In this document: piece by piece, positions 9,429-19,336 of the stretch
Layout of the letters: every line of letters begins with the position of its first letter
Numbering within the stretch: position 1 is the stretch's first letter
Assembly: GCA_016283195.1 (NCBI GenBank)
Contig: JAEEML010000077.1
Span: 1 to 39,240, forward strand
Direction of reading: 5' to 3'
Source of the DNA: Deltaproteobacteria bacterium
GTDB lineage: Bacteria > JAEEML01
DNA: 39,240 bases
Program-made: the position numbers and the translations under genes
The notes under the pieces: generated by a model
Databases searched by the model: none
The model's input: the letters and a program-made list of their open reading frames with translations, nothing else
What the model was told of the DNA's origin: nothing

Positions 9429-11000
9429 TCACGCTCTGCCGCCAACGGTTATCTTGGAAACTCTAACCGCCGGAAGGCCAAAATTAACACTTACCCGCTG
9501 GGAACCGCCGGCGCTGTGTTTGCCGCAATAACCAGATGCCGTCTCTGGCATGGCAAAATCATTGGCTACCCGATCTATTCGGCCAAGAATTTCCGGCCCG
9601 TTGCCCACCAGATTAACATCTTTAATGGGGCTGGTTAATTTGCCGTTTTCGATTAAATATCCGTAGTTTATGTAGAAAACAAAGTCACCTTGACCAATAT
9701 TGGCGCTGCCGTTGGTAAAACTTATGGCATAAATGCCGCGGGCTATGCCGGCAAAGAGTTCTTCTTTGTTATGCGGGCCATTTAAAAGCAGCGTATTGGT
9801 CATCCGCGGAATAGGTTGAAAGCGGAAGGATTGCCTCTTCCCGTTGCCGGTGGGTTCAACATGGTAATGACTAGCCGAAATGCGGTCGTGCATATAGCTT
9901 TTTAAAATGCCGTTTTCCACCAAAACGGTGCGGTGGCCGGGATTGCCTTCATCATCCACACTAACCGAACCGTCGGCATGCGGTATGGTGCCGTCATCGA
10001 CTATAGTACATAGTTCCGAAGCCACTTTTTGCCCCATTTTATCGGAAAAGAGCGAAACACCTTTGCGGTTAAAATCGGCCTCCAGGGCGTGGCCGATAGC
10101 CTCGTGCAAAAGGATACCGGATTCACCGGGTGCCAAAACCAGCGGCATCTCCCCAGCCGGCGGGGTAATAGCTTCCAGACATATTTCCGCCCGCCGCACC
10201 GCTTCTTTGGCCACCCGCTCCGGCGCGTCGCCGGCAAAAATTTCCTGATTGGTGCGCCCACCTAAAGAAAAGCTGTTGCGCTCCACCCGTTCACCGGAGC
10301 GCACACTCACTGTACAGCCCAAGCTAACGCGCGGGCGAGCATCGCTACATACCAGACCGTCGCTGCGCACAATGAGCACCTGGTCAAAAGTGCTTTGCAT
10401 ATAAGTAATAACAACTTCCACTTTGGCCGAAGCCGCCCGCGCTGCCTTGTCCACCCGGCGCAAGATGGCCATTTTATCGGCTATGGGCCATTCTGTGGGC
10501 AGGTAGGTAATAGGGAAGCGGTTTTCCACTTTAACCGGCTTTAATAGATCCGGCCCATTTACCGCCGACCCATGGGCAATAAGGGCCGCCGTTTTGGCCG
10601 TATTCAAGAGCGCTTCCAAAGTGAGCTCTTCGGTATAGGCATAACCCACCTGGTCACCCACCACCACGCGCACTCCGGCTCCCATATCGGTGGTGGCCCA
10701 GGCATCGTTGACGATACCCTCTTCCAAACTGAGCCCATCACTGGCCCGGTTCTGAAAATATATCTCCGCAAAATCGCCGCCCCGTTTTAAGGCTTCCTGC
10801 AACACTTTTTGGCAATCTTCGGCACTCACCCCAAATAGCGGGCCATATTCCCAGCTCCCGGGGGCCGGCGCTGGCCCAGCGGCCACTTTGGGCGCTTTAC
10901 CGCAGCCTGGCAACACCGCCGACATACAGAGCAGCGACCCAGCCGCCGCCGCGCCTTTCAAAAAATCCCTTCGCGTCATATCATACATGATAAACTCCAT
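9429..11000 (-). CDS. TldD-like metalloprotease with Tat signal and lipobox
   Basis: HEAIGHALEADF (HExxxH) plus TIVDDGTIPHADGSVSVDDEGNPGHRTVLVENGILKSYMHDR. N-terminus MTRRDFLKGAAAAGSLLCMSAVLPGC is a twin-arginine signal ending in an L-P-G-C lipobox. Confidence 0.88.
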   Translation of the reverse strand: MEFIMYDMTRRDFLKGAAAAGSLLCMSAVLPGCGKAPKVAAGPAPAPGSWEYGPLFGVSAEDCQKVLQEALKRGGDFAEIYFQNRASDGLSLEEGIVNDAWATTDMGAGVRVVVGDQVGYAYTEELTLEALLNTAKTAALIAHGSAVNGPDLLKPVKVENRFPITYLPTEWPIADKMAILRRVDKAARAASAKVEVVITYMQSTFDQVLIVRSDGLVCSDARPRVSLGCTVSVRSGERVERNSFSLGGRTNQEIFAGDAPERVAKEAVRRAEICLEAITPPAGEMPLVLAPGESGILLHEAIGHALEADFNRKGVSLFSDKMGQKVASELCTIVDDGTIPHADGSVSVDDEGNPGHRTVLVENGILKSYMHDRISASHYHVEPTGNGKRQSFRFQPIPRMTNTLLLNGPHNKEELFAGIARGIYAISFTNGSANIGQGDFVFYINYGYLIENGKLTSPIKDVNLVGNGPEILGRIDRVANDFAMPETASGYCGKHSAGGSQRVSVNFGLPAVRVSKITVGGRA

Positions 11001-11023
11001 GAATTATTATAGGATTTTATCTA

Positions 11024-11575
11024 TCACCCTATTTTTTCGATAATACTGCCCTCGCCCAGGCTTGTCAATAGCGCGGCGGCTATTTCGCCCACCTTCCTGG
11101 CAAAACCCGGCAAAATGAGCTCCGGCGCCAATTCGGCCAGCGGCACCATCACAAAGGGGCGGCCGCTCATGCGCGGATGTGGCAAAGTGAGGCTCTTACT
11201 ATTTATAATAATAGTATCAGTTACGAGCAAATCGAGATCAATAGTGCGCGGGCCGTTAAGCTCATGCTTTTGGGGCCGCCCCAGCGCAATTTCTATTTGC
11301 TGCATCTCTGTCAAAAGAGCCCGCGGGCTGTTAGTATGCTTTATTTCTATCACCGCGTTATAAAACGGCGGCTGCGCCACCCCGCCCCAGGGCAGAGAGC
11401 GGTATAAAGCCGACTTAGCCACTATTTCGTGGCCGAGAGCTTCCAACATCGCGGCGGCCTCTTTAAAAGTATTTGGCACATCGTCGATATTGCCGCCCAA
11501 AGCTATATAACTAATATGATTATTATTTTTATAGACAGGCGCCATTTTTGCAATCACCTGGACACTTTTCCTCAA
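11024..11575 (-). CDS. folK: 2-amino-4-hydroxy-6-hydroxymethyldihydropteridine pyrophosphokinase (HPPK)
   Basis: YIALGGNIDD, LYRSLPWGG, FYNAVIEI, GRPQKHELNGPRTIDLDLL, LPHPRMSGRPFVMVPLAEL. Confidence 0.95.
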   Translation of the reverse strand: MRKSVQVIAKMAPVYKNNNHISYIALGGNIDDVPNTFKEAAAMLEALGHEIVAKSALYRSLPWGGVAQPPFYNAVIEIKHTNSPRALLTEMQQIEIALGRPQKHELNGPRTIDLDLLVTDTIIINSKSLTLPHPRMSGRPFVMVPLAELAPELILPGFARKVGEIAAALLTSLGEGSIIEKIG

Positions 11576-12746
11576 AATTAAAGAAATAATAAGCTCCGTC
11601 CATGGCTTTTCGGCACTCTATTCCGTAGATAAATTTAAATTTATTATCACCGCTGCCACCGGTAGAACATTCGCTATAACCGGCTTCAGTATCATCAGGT
11701 GTACAGGGGCTCACACAATCTGAATAACCTTTATTAAGCTGGCGGCAGAGAGGCATTCCCATGCCTTCTTCGCCTTTACCGCACTCAATAGATACCCAAT
11801 CGTTCGTTTCTGTCGAGCAGTAATAGAGCGTATTTTGTGCACAAAGGTCATCACTGGTTTGATAATCGCAAGTGCCGCTGGGGAGGCTATCAACATCACA
11901 AATACCATTTTTGCAAAAGTTCTTACACTCGGTGGTCTCATGAAAATAGTGATATTTATTGTCATTGCCAAGACGGCATACATAATTATCAAGCGCCTTG
12001 CCGGAAGCCGCGCAACCGTAGGTATCATTTTTGTTACAATCCGTCACGCACTGGGGCATAAAGTCGCCATAAAGTTTTGAGCACTCTGTGCCGCCGCCGC
12101 AGGTATGCCTCGTAACCACCGCCCCTTCACAGGTATAATAGGAATTACCATAACAATCGGGCACAAATTCGCCTGGCTTGCAAGAGGCGCCTTCTTTGGG
12201 AGGCGGCGATTTCAAACACTTGCCATCCCGGCAACCATACTCACAGGGGTTATCGGTAAAAGAAAATTCATAATAGCTGTCAGAGCCTTGCACTTTCATG
12301 CAAAAATGGGTGGATATATATTTGCCTTCGCAGGTATGATATTCTTCAAATTCGTTGTAATCACAAGGCATTACACAATCAACAAAGTTATCTTCAAGGA
12401 GTTTTTGGCAAGTGAGCCCGCTAGCTAATTTATTGCAATCACGAACAGTTAAAAGCCCCTTGGCGCCACAAAAATGGGCTACATTATCTTCATCACAATA
12501 TTCTTGATACGTAGAATCACAGGGCTCGGTAAGCACCACATCAACGCCGTTATAAGGCTCATCATCATCATCGCTTTCCTGATCATCGGTTATGGTATCA
12601 GGCGGGGATTTATCACTCTGCCCATCCGCCGGTGCCACATGAAGCGGCCCCGTTTTATCGGTCTTAGGCTTAACATCATTTTTACAAGCTAAAACCAGGA
12701 AAGGAAGAGACAGGGAGAGAAGAAAAAGCTCTTTTGATTGGCGCAT
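11529..12746 (-). CDS. Cysteine-rich lipoprotein with three tandem 12-Cys modules
   Basis: MRQSKELFLLSLSLPFLVLAC lipoprotein signal; acidic low-complexity linker; three consecutive segments with 12 cysteines each, ending CRDGKCL, CKNGICD and CKNGACL. Confidence 0.8.
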   Translation of the reverse strand: MRQSKELFLLSLSLPFLVLACKNDVKPKTDKTGPLHVAPADGQSDKSPPDTITDDQESDDDDEPYNGVDVVLTEPCDSTYQEYCDEDNVAHFCGAKGLLTVRDCNKLASGLTCQKLLEDNFVDCVMPCDYNEFEEYHTCEGKYISTHFCMKVQGSDSYYEFSFTDNPCEYGCRDGKCLKSPPPKEGASCKPGEFVPDCYGNSYYTCEGAVVTRHTCGGGTECSKLYGDFMPQCVTDCNKNDTYGCAASGKALDNYVCRLGNDNKYHYFHETTECKNFCKNGICDVDSLPSGTCDYQTSDDLCAQNTLYYCSTETNDWVSIECGKGEEGMGMPLCRQLNKGYSDCVSPCTPDDTEAGYSECSTGGSGDNKFKFIYGIECRKAMDGAYYFFNFEEKCPGDCKNGACL

Positions 12747-12886
12747 CGCAGTTCCTCCGGCACAAAACAGCCGTTAATCATATAACAGTAAAAGCCAGTG
12801 CAAAACAATGGTACAAATTTATGATGGCCGCTTTTGTTAAGCTGTGCTAGTATGCGCCCGTTTCGTTGGGAAACCAAGGAGGAACT

Positions 12887-15805
12887 ATGTCTAAAAATAT
12901 AAAAAAACCGCGATTCGCCTTAATGCCATGGCTGGCCGGGCAGGTTACCAGCCGCGGTCCGGCGCTCTGCATAATAGCAGCTTTTATACTCATCACCCTC
13001 ATGTGCGCTTACCAAATGCGCCTTTTAAAAGATGAAAACGATATTCTGGCCTTTTTACCGGAAGGCAACCCGGAGGTAGATCTTTTTTACAATATTAACA
13101 ACGAGTTTGGCGGCCTTGATATGGCCCTCGTGGGCATTGAGTCTCCGGATATTTTCACGCCCGACTTTTTGCGCCGCCTCGATAAAACCTCAAAAGAACT
13201 GCGCGAGATTATCGGCCTCAATTCGGTAATGAGCCTCAGTAACGTCATCGACTACGAAGCCGACGAAGAACAAGGCGGCGTCACCATGGGCCCGCTTTTG
13301 AGCTCCATCCCCACTTCTCAGGAAGAGGCCTTGGCTTTTAAAGAAAAAGCTTTAAGCCGCGACCATTTAATCGGCAATCTGGTTTCCGAAGACGGCAACG
13401 CCATCGTCATTTACTGCTACCTGGCCTATAAGAGCGACCCTAATATTATCTCAGCCAAAATAAAGGATATTGTTAATAAAAACTTTCCGAACGAAGCCAA
13501 ATACTGGGGCGGTCAACCCTTTATTTCTTCTTATGTTTACCAGGTTACGCAAAACGATTTGCACAATCTAATTCCCTGGGCACTTTTAGCCATTGTCGCC
13601 ATTTTGATTATCTCTTTCCGCGATGCTTTCGGTTCACTATTGGTTCTGGGCACCACCGGCATGGGCGTCATCATCACCTTTGGCCTCATGGCCACTTTTA
13701 ACGCTCCTTACAATATTGTCATCAGCGCCATGCCCATCGTCCTCTTTGCCATCGGCAGCGCCTACAGCACTCACTTTATTTCGCGCTATTATAATTATGT
13801 TACCAAAATGGATAAAGATGCGGCCATTATTAAAGCCATGAAGACTGTCGGCCCCATCGTTATTGCTTCCGGCCTCACCACCATGGTGGGCCTCGGCAGC
13901 TTTATTTTTATGGATATCACCCCTTTAAGGAGCTTTGGTATTTACACCGCCCTGGGCATTTTTGCCAGCCTGGTGCTCTCGGTTACTTTTGTGCCGGCTG
14001 TGCTGCATTTGGGCAACTTCCGCCGCCACACCTCGAGCGATTCGCCTTTACAGCGCAAGCTCATGGTGGAACTTTGCGTCTTTGCCCGCCGCTTTAGAAA
14101 GCCGCTCATCGCCACTATGGCCGTAGTTACGGCTGTGGGCATTTTCTTTGCCGCCAAAGTGGATGTAAGTGCCGACCAAAGTTCATTTTTTGCCAAAGGC
14201 AGTTTGCCGGATTTAGCCGATGAGTTCATGCAAAAGAACTTTGGCGGCGCCGGCTTTGTTCAGCTGCTTGTTAATGGCCCCATGGATGACCCGACAGTTA
14301 TCCGCGAGATGCGCGCTCTTGGCGACAAAGTAATGGAAATTCCCGATGTTACCTCAGCTGTTTACATTGGTTCCGTGCTCTCGCAATCCAATGACGCCAT
14401 GTCGGGCTATAGCCGCGTGCCCGATAATCCGGCCCAGGCCAAATTGCTCTATGCCTTCTTCCAGGGCGACCCGACAGTCGGCCAGATGATCAACAGCAAA
14501 CACACCCGGGCCCTCATGCAAATAAGAGTGCAGTCTCTTAATTCCGAGCGCCAAAACGAAGTTTTAAAAGAGATAGAAAAGCTGACAGCTGGCATGAATG
14601 GCCAATATGCCGTCTATAAAAACGACACCGAGCGCAGCAAAAGCTATCTCTATGATATGACAGCAAAACACATAGCTGCCTTATCTCGTGAATATGGTGC
14701 TACCGCCAAACCTCTGGCCGATATTCGCGCTTCCATAGCCGCACCTTTTGCCCTGCCCACCGAAAAAGTGGTAGAGCGCCTGGCCGACTTTATGACTTCC
14801 GCCGAATGTGCTGTGCCGCTAGAAACCAGTGGCGAAGTAAATAATAAGAGCGTCGCCGCCGTCATCGGCACCCTCGGCGACACTTACACTCCGGAAGCTC
14901 TGGAAGCCAAAGTAAAAGAGGCTCTCGGCGAAGAGCGCTTTGCCGAAATGGGCGAAGATCTTTATCTTTCTATCGAAACACCCCTGGCCGAATACTGGCG
15001 CCTCGCCAAGGCCGAAGTAGTTACCGAGCGCCTTTTAAACGACAAAGTAATCGTCCTCGCCGCTAGTGCCAAAGGCCAGCGCCTGCCCAAGCAGCTCACC
15101 ATGACAGCCATGGATTTAACCACCGAAAGCGTGCTCATGCCCTACCATGAGGGCGATAACGTGGCCGCCGGCAGCCTCATTAATCTGGATGCCAGCGTCA
15201 GCGGTTTGCCGGTGATGTATCGCGGTCTCTCGCGCTCTGTAGCCGCCAATCAAGTAAAGAGTCTGGTTTTTGCCCTTTCCGGCGTCTTTTTGATTTTAAC
15301 CATTATTTTCGGCTCTTTTACCAGTGGCCTTTTAGCCACCTTCCCCACTCTGCTCACTTTGCTCTTCGTCTATGGAGCTATGGGCTTTTTGAATATCCGT
15401 TTGGATATCGGCACCTCCATGCTGGCCAGTATTATTCTCGGTATGGGCGTTGATTATGCTGTACACCTAACAGCCGCCTGGTATGCGCCGGAAAAAGAGC
15501 CGATTATCAAGTGCGCCGCCAATGCCGCCGACCAAGCCGGCCCCTCTATTTGGACTAATGCCATTATGATCTTTTGCGGTTTCTTTGTGCTCACTCTTGG
15601 CCAGGCAGTACCGCTTAAAAACGTTGGCGGACTGACGGCGGCAGCCATGCTGGTGGCCGCCCTGGTTACTTTCTTTGTTATCCCGATGCTTTCGCGGCGT
15701 CATGTCTATTATGAAGCCTCACACAGCGAGGATGAAGCTCTGCCCTCCGAGGCCGTAAATAACGTACTTTCAAAACTTGTGGAAAACCAAGCACATACGA
15801 GGTGA
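12887..15805 (+). CDS. RND superfamily / MMPL-type transporter
   Basis: Start MSKNIKKPRF after aaggaggaact. Two repeated halves with multi-TM blocks: first half IVLFAIGSAYSTHFISRYYN, second half SIILGMGVDYAVHLTAAWY (GxxxDY-type), plus large extracytoplasmic loops. Confidence 0.92.
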   Translation: MSKNIKKPRFALMPWLAGQVTSRGPALCIIAAFILITLMCAYQMRLLKDENDILAFLPEGNPEVDLFYNINNEFGGLDMALVGIESPDIFTPDFLRRLDKTSKELREIIGLNSVMSLSNVIDYEADEEQGGVTMGPLLSSIPTSQEEALAFKEKALSRDHLIGNLVSEDGNAIVIYCYLAYKSDPNIISAKIKDIVNKNFPNEAKYWGGQPFISSYVYQVTQNDLHNLIPWALLAIVAILIISFRDAFGSLLVLGTTGMGVIITFGLMATFNAPYNIVISAMPIVLFAIGSAYSTHFISRYYNYVTKMDKDAAIIKAMKTVGPIVIASGLTTMVGLGSFIFMDITPLRSFGIYTALGIFASLVLSVTFVPAVLHLGNFRRHTSSDSPLQRKLMVELCVFARRFRKPLIATMAVVTAVGIFFAAKVDVSADQSSFFAKGSLPDLADEFMQKNFGGAGFVQLLVNGPMDDPTVIREMRALGDKVMEIPDVTSAVYIGSVLSQSNDAMSGYSRVPDNPAQAKLLYAFFQGDPTVGQMINSKHTRALMQIRVQSLNSERQNEVLKEIEKLTAGMNGQYAVYKNDTERSKSYLYDMTAKHIAALSREYGATAKPLADIRASIAAPFALPTEKVVERLADFMTSAECAVPLETSGEVNNKSVAAVIGTLGDTYTPEALEAKVKEALGEERFAEMGEDLYLSIETPLAEYWRLAKAEVVTERLLNDKVIVLAASAKGQRLPKQLTMTAMDLTTESVLMPYHEGDNVAAGSLINLDASVSGLPVMYRGLSRSVAANQVKSLVFALSGVFLILTIIFGSFTSGLLATFPTLLTLLFVYGAMGFLNIRLDIGTSMLASIILGMGVDYAVHLTAAWYAPEKEPIIKCAANAADQAGPSIWTNAIMIFCGFFVLTLGQAVPLKNVGGLTAAAMLVAALVTFFVIPMLSRRHVYYEASHSEDEALPSEAVNNVLSKLVENQAHTR

Positions 15806-15808
15806 AAA

Positions 15809-16567
15809 ATGAAAATGCAAAACTTAATCCGTTCCCTACTCTGCTCTTCTCTGATGTTAACCGCTACCGTGCCGGCCCTGGCTGACGAACGTGGGGACAA
15901 AGCCCTGCAAGAACTCGACAAATCAATGACCGCCGCGCCAAAGCAGTATTTTATCTTTGATCTAATCACCAAAGATCCCGGCAAGGAGCCCAAAAAATTC
16001 ACTTACAAAGTTTATCTAAAAGGCAGCGACAGCCGGCGCATCGAGTTTTTGGAGCCCGGCGATCAAAGAGGCTTTAAAGTGCTCTTGACCGGCGACCTCA
16101 TGTACACTTATTTGCCCGCTTTTAACAAAGTGCGCCGCGTGGCCGGCCACGTGCGCGACCAGGGCTTCATGGGCACTGCCTACAGCTACGATGAGATTTC
16201 TATCGTTGTTTATTCCCCGGTTTTTGAGGGCAAATTCATCTCCGAAACCGATAAAACCATCACCGTCGAAGCAACCCGCCGCCCCGGCAAAGAAGGCGCA
16301 TTCCGCTTTCCTAAATTGGTGTTTGTCTTAGATAAAACTCACCACCAACCGCTGGAGATTGCCTACTACAATGAGCAGGGCGAAAAAGTAAAAACCGAAA
16401 CCCGCTCGCAGTATGAATGCAAAGGCGCTTTTTGTAACCCAAAATTAATGAAAATGGTTGACCACGGGCGCAACAATGTGGAAAGCTTAATGATCCGTAA
16501 AGAGTGGATTCCCAACCCTCAAATTGACGAAGACCTCTTTACAGTGCGCAGCTTACAAAAGCGCTAA
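15809..16567 (+). CDS. LolA-like outer-membrane lipoprotein-sorting protein
   Basis: Signal peptide LLCSSLMLTATVPALA. Motifs YLPAFNKVRRVAGHVRDQGFMGTAYSYDEI and LDKTHHQPLEIAYYNEQGEKVK typical of the LolA-like family found beside MMPL transporters. Confidence 0.85.
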   Translation: MKMQNLIRSLLCSSLMLTATVPALADERGDKALQELDKSMTAAPKQYFIFDLITKDPGKEPKKFTYKVYLKGSDSRRIEFLEPGDQRGFKVLLTGDLMYTYLPAFNKVRRVAGHVRDQGFMGTAYSYDEISIVVYSPVFEGKFISETDKTITVEATRRPGKEGAFRFPKLVFVLDKTHHQPLEIAYYNEQGEKVKTETRSQYECKGAFCNPKLMKMVDHGRNNVESLMIRKEWIPNPQIDEDLFTVRSLQKR

Positions 16568-16609
16568 TTTATATACTATAAGCATTAGCTGATTTTATTG
16601 AGGTTAAAC

Positions 16610-17485
16610 ATGAAACGTTCTCTATTTATTCTCTCTCTTATATTGGTTATCGGCTCCGTTACTGCCTGCCGCGACGATAAGAAGCCTACCGAGGAGCCAA
16701 AACCAGGCACCAAAGATACCTCTACCGATGCCACTGCCGAGTGGCGCGAAGCTTGTGCTAAAACCAGCGGTCACTATTTTGACTGCGCCACGGCTAAAAG
16801 CGGTGAATCGGTTATTTTAACCTGCGATAACAGCAAATTTGTCCAAGCGGCTTACTGTTATGAAAACAGCACTTGCTCTATGGACAAAGAGAAAAACGAA
16901 GCTGTCTGCGGTTGCAACACCGGCTATGATTTAACAGCCAATAATGGCGGTTATTATTGCAAACAGCGCGATGATTATCCGCAAGAAGTTTTTAAAAACT
17001 GCGCCGATAGTGCCAGCGACCACTCCGCTTGTGTAACCAGCGGCTCCGATGTCTGGGCTGTGGATTGCTTTGATGGCAAGCCTTACGCCAATGATGGTAC
17101 CGGTAACTGCACAAAATTAAACAAAAAATGCAGTGAAGTTATTTACCAAAACGGCATTTTCCACGAATGTGTCGATTGTCTTAATGATAACGATTGTACC
17201 GTGCCCAGCGACCTTGATTACGAGCATGCCGGCGCCGTCTGCAACAACGGCACCTGCCTCATAGGCTGCGAATTCGGCTGGAAATACAGCTTTGATGAAG
17301 ATCTGGAAGAGGCTTCATGCGAAAAGATTAAAGATCCATGCCATAAATCGAGCGACTGCACCAACACTATTCCCCATTCTGTAGGTATTTGTAATAATTT
17401 TGCCTGCGAATATGCCTGTGTAGAGGGCTGGAAAAATGTTTGGAACGAAGGCGTTTGGTCCTGCGAGGAAGAAATTAAAGAGTAA
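16610..17485 (+). CDS. Cysteine-rich lipoprotein (EGF-like/dickkopf-like Cys spacing)
   Basis: MKRSLFILSLILVIGSVTAC lipoprotein signal. Cys-rich body with CGCNTGYDLTANNGGYYC and two C-terminal repeats ending ...CEFGWKY...SCE and ...CVEGWKN...SCE. Confidence 0.75.
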   Translation: MKRSLFILSLILVIGSVTACRDDKKPTEEPKPGTKDTSTDATAEWREACAKTSGHYFDCATAKSGESVILTCDNSKFVQAAYCYENSTCSMDKEKNEAVCGCNTGYDLTANNGGYYCKQRDDYPQEVFKNCADSASDHSACVTSGSDVWAVDCFDGKPYANDGTGNCTKLNKKCSEVIYQNGIFHECVDCLNDNDCTVPSDLDYEHAGAVCNNGTCLIGCEFGWKYSFDEDLEEASCEKIKDPCHKSSDCTNTIPHSVGICNNFACEYACVEGWKNVWNEGVWSCEEEIKE

Positions 17486-17548
17486 GCGGCAAAATCTATT
17501 GCCAATCACTAAAAAATGTGATTTTTAGCCATTTTAGCCATTCTTGCG

Positions 17549-19336
17549 ATGGAGTCAGTTGTTATGGCAGCCGAAGCATCTACCGACAATCAGTTATTTC
17601 ATATTGATGAAAGTGCGCCTTGGCTAAAAGAATCAAGCGGCTGGCCGGTGCAAGTGCCGAAAAATTTTGATTTTCCCAAAATTTCGCTTTATGAGATGCT
17701 GGCAAAAACAGCTAAAGAGCATAGCAAGCGGCCGGCGATGTGGTTTTTAGACCGCTTCATGAATTATAAAGAGTTCATAAGCCGCGTCGATGCCCTCTCC
17801 AGTGCTTTTGTAAAGCTGGGCCTCAAAAAAGGTGATGTCATTGCCCTGCTATTGCCCAATAGCTTTCAGTATGTCATCTCTTATTACGCCATTGCCCGGC
17901 TTGGCGGCATAATCACCGCTTGCAATCCCACTTATAAGCCGCTGGAGCTCCTTTATCAGCTTAGGGTAACGGGAGCCAAAGCCCTTATTTGCCTCGATGC
18001 TCTCTATGAAGGCACTGTTAAGCCGATTGCCGCCGAAGCCCATCTAGAGCATATTATCGCCACCAATATTGCCGATTTTATGTGCCCCATAAAGCGCTTT
18101 TTCGGCCGCCTTTTCGGCAAAATTCCCCATGCCAAAATGCCGCCGGAGGTGCTCTCATACAAAAAGCTTTTGGCCACCGCCGAAATAGCGCCGCCAACAG
18201 CCATTAATCCAATGGAAGATGTAGCGGCTTATCTTATGACGGGCGGGAGCACCGGCGTACCCAAAGCAGCCCAGCTCACCCACTTTAACTTGGTAAGCAA
18301 TGCCTTCCAGGCTAGGCTCTGGCTTTGGAAATCTGGCACCGGCTTTGGCGATATCGGCGTTTTACCCCTCTTCCATGCTTTTGCCATGAGCACGGTGATG
18401 AATACCCCCATCACCTGCGGCGGCTGGATTCTGCTCTTTCCCAAACCGCCTAAAATGGATGTGCTATGCAAAACCATTTGCCGCTTGGCTCCCCATGCCC
18501 TCGGCGATTTTGTCTTTTGCGGTGTGGAAGTGCTCTTTAAAAGGCTCATTGATTTCAAAGAGCTGGATCACTACCCAATCTATGGCAAACTTAGCCTCTG
18601 TGTGAGTGGTGCCGGCCCCTTGAATCCGGCTATCCAGGCCACTTTTGAGCAAAAACTGGGCAGCCGCTTGGTAGTCGGCTACGGCCTCACCGAAGCCAGC
18701 CCGGTAGTAAGCTGCGGCCCATTCTATGGCGAGCGGCGCCCGGAAAGCATCGGCCTCCCCTTTATTGGCACCAAGTGGAAAATTGTCGATATGGAAAACG
18801 GCGAAGAGGAATTGCCACCGGGGCCGGAAAATATCGGTGAGCTCATTGTCGCCGGCCCACAAGTAATGAAGGGCTACTTAAAAGCAAGCGAATTAGATAA
18901 CGATATCCGCGAGATAAACGGCGAGCGCTGGCTCTTTACCGGTGATTTGGGTTATATGGATGAAGCCGGCCGCGTCTATATCCGCGACCGCAAAAAGCAG
19001 CTCATCAAATACAAAGGCTATAGTGTCTTTCCCCAGGAAATCGAGTCGCTTTTAGCCAAACATCCGGCTATAGACGAAGTGGCCGTTGCCGGCCTGCCCG
19101 ACAGAGTTTCCAACGAAGTAATAAAAGCCTGGGTGGTTTTAAAGCCTGATTACAAAGGCCAGGTTACCGAAGACGATATCATAAGCTGGGCCAAAGAAAA
19201 CATGGCTCATCATAAAATCCCGCGCCTCGTGGAATTTCGCGATGAACTGCCCAAAAGCATTGTGGGCAAAGTCATGCGCCGCGAGCTTCGGGAAAACGAC
19301 CCTCTCTTCATTCACGCTAGCCAAGCCGACAATTAA
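17549..19336 (+). CDS. AMP-dependent synthetase, long-chain fatty acid-CoA ligase-like
   Basis: YLMTGGSTGVPKAAQLTH (P-loop-like AMP-binding motif), GYGLTEASPVVS, TGDLGYMDEAGRVYIRDRKKQLIKYKGYSVFPQEIE. Confidence 0.92.
   Translation: MESVVMAAEASTDNQLFHIDESAPWLKESSGWPVQVPKNFDFPKISLYEMLAKTAKEHSKRPAMWFLDRFMNYKEFISRVDALSSAFVKLGLKKGDVIALLLPNSFQYVISYYAIARLGGIITACNPTYKPLELLYQLRVTGAKALICLDALYEGTVKPIAAEAHLEHIIATNIADFMCPIKRFFGRLFGKIPHAKMPPEVLSYKKLLATAEIAPPTAINPMEDVAAYLMTGGSTGVPKAAQLTHFNLVSNAFQARLWLWKSGTGFGDIGVLPLFHAFAMSTVMNTPITCGGWILLFPKPPKMDVLCKTICRLAPHALGDFVFCGVEVLFKRLIDFKELDHYPIYGKLSLCVSGAGPLNPAIQATFEQKLGSRLVVGYGLTEASPVVSCGPFYGERRPESIGLPFIGTKWKIVDMENGEEELPPGPENIGELIVAGPQVMKGYLKASELDNDIREINGERWLFTGDLGYMDEAGRVYIRDRKKQLIKYKGYSVFPQEIESLLAKHPAIDEVAVAGLPDRVSNEVIKAWVVLKPDYKGQVTEDDIISWAKENMAHHKIPRLVEFRDELPKSIVGKVMRRELRENDPLFIHASQADN

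Noticed and set aside
8188-10790. Plus-strand ORFs antisense to the TldE/TldD genes
   Set aside because: Shadow ORFs of strongly supported genes; no RBS or domain evidence.
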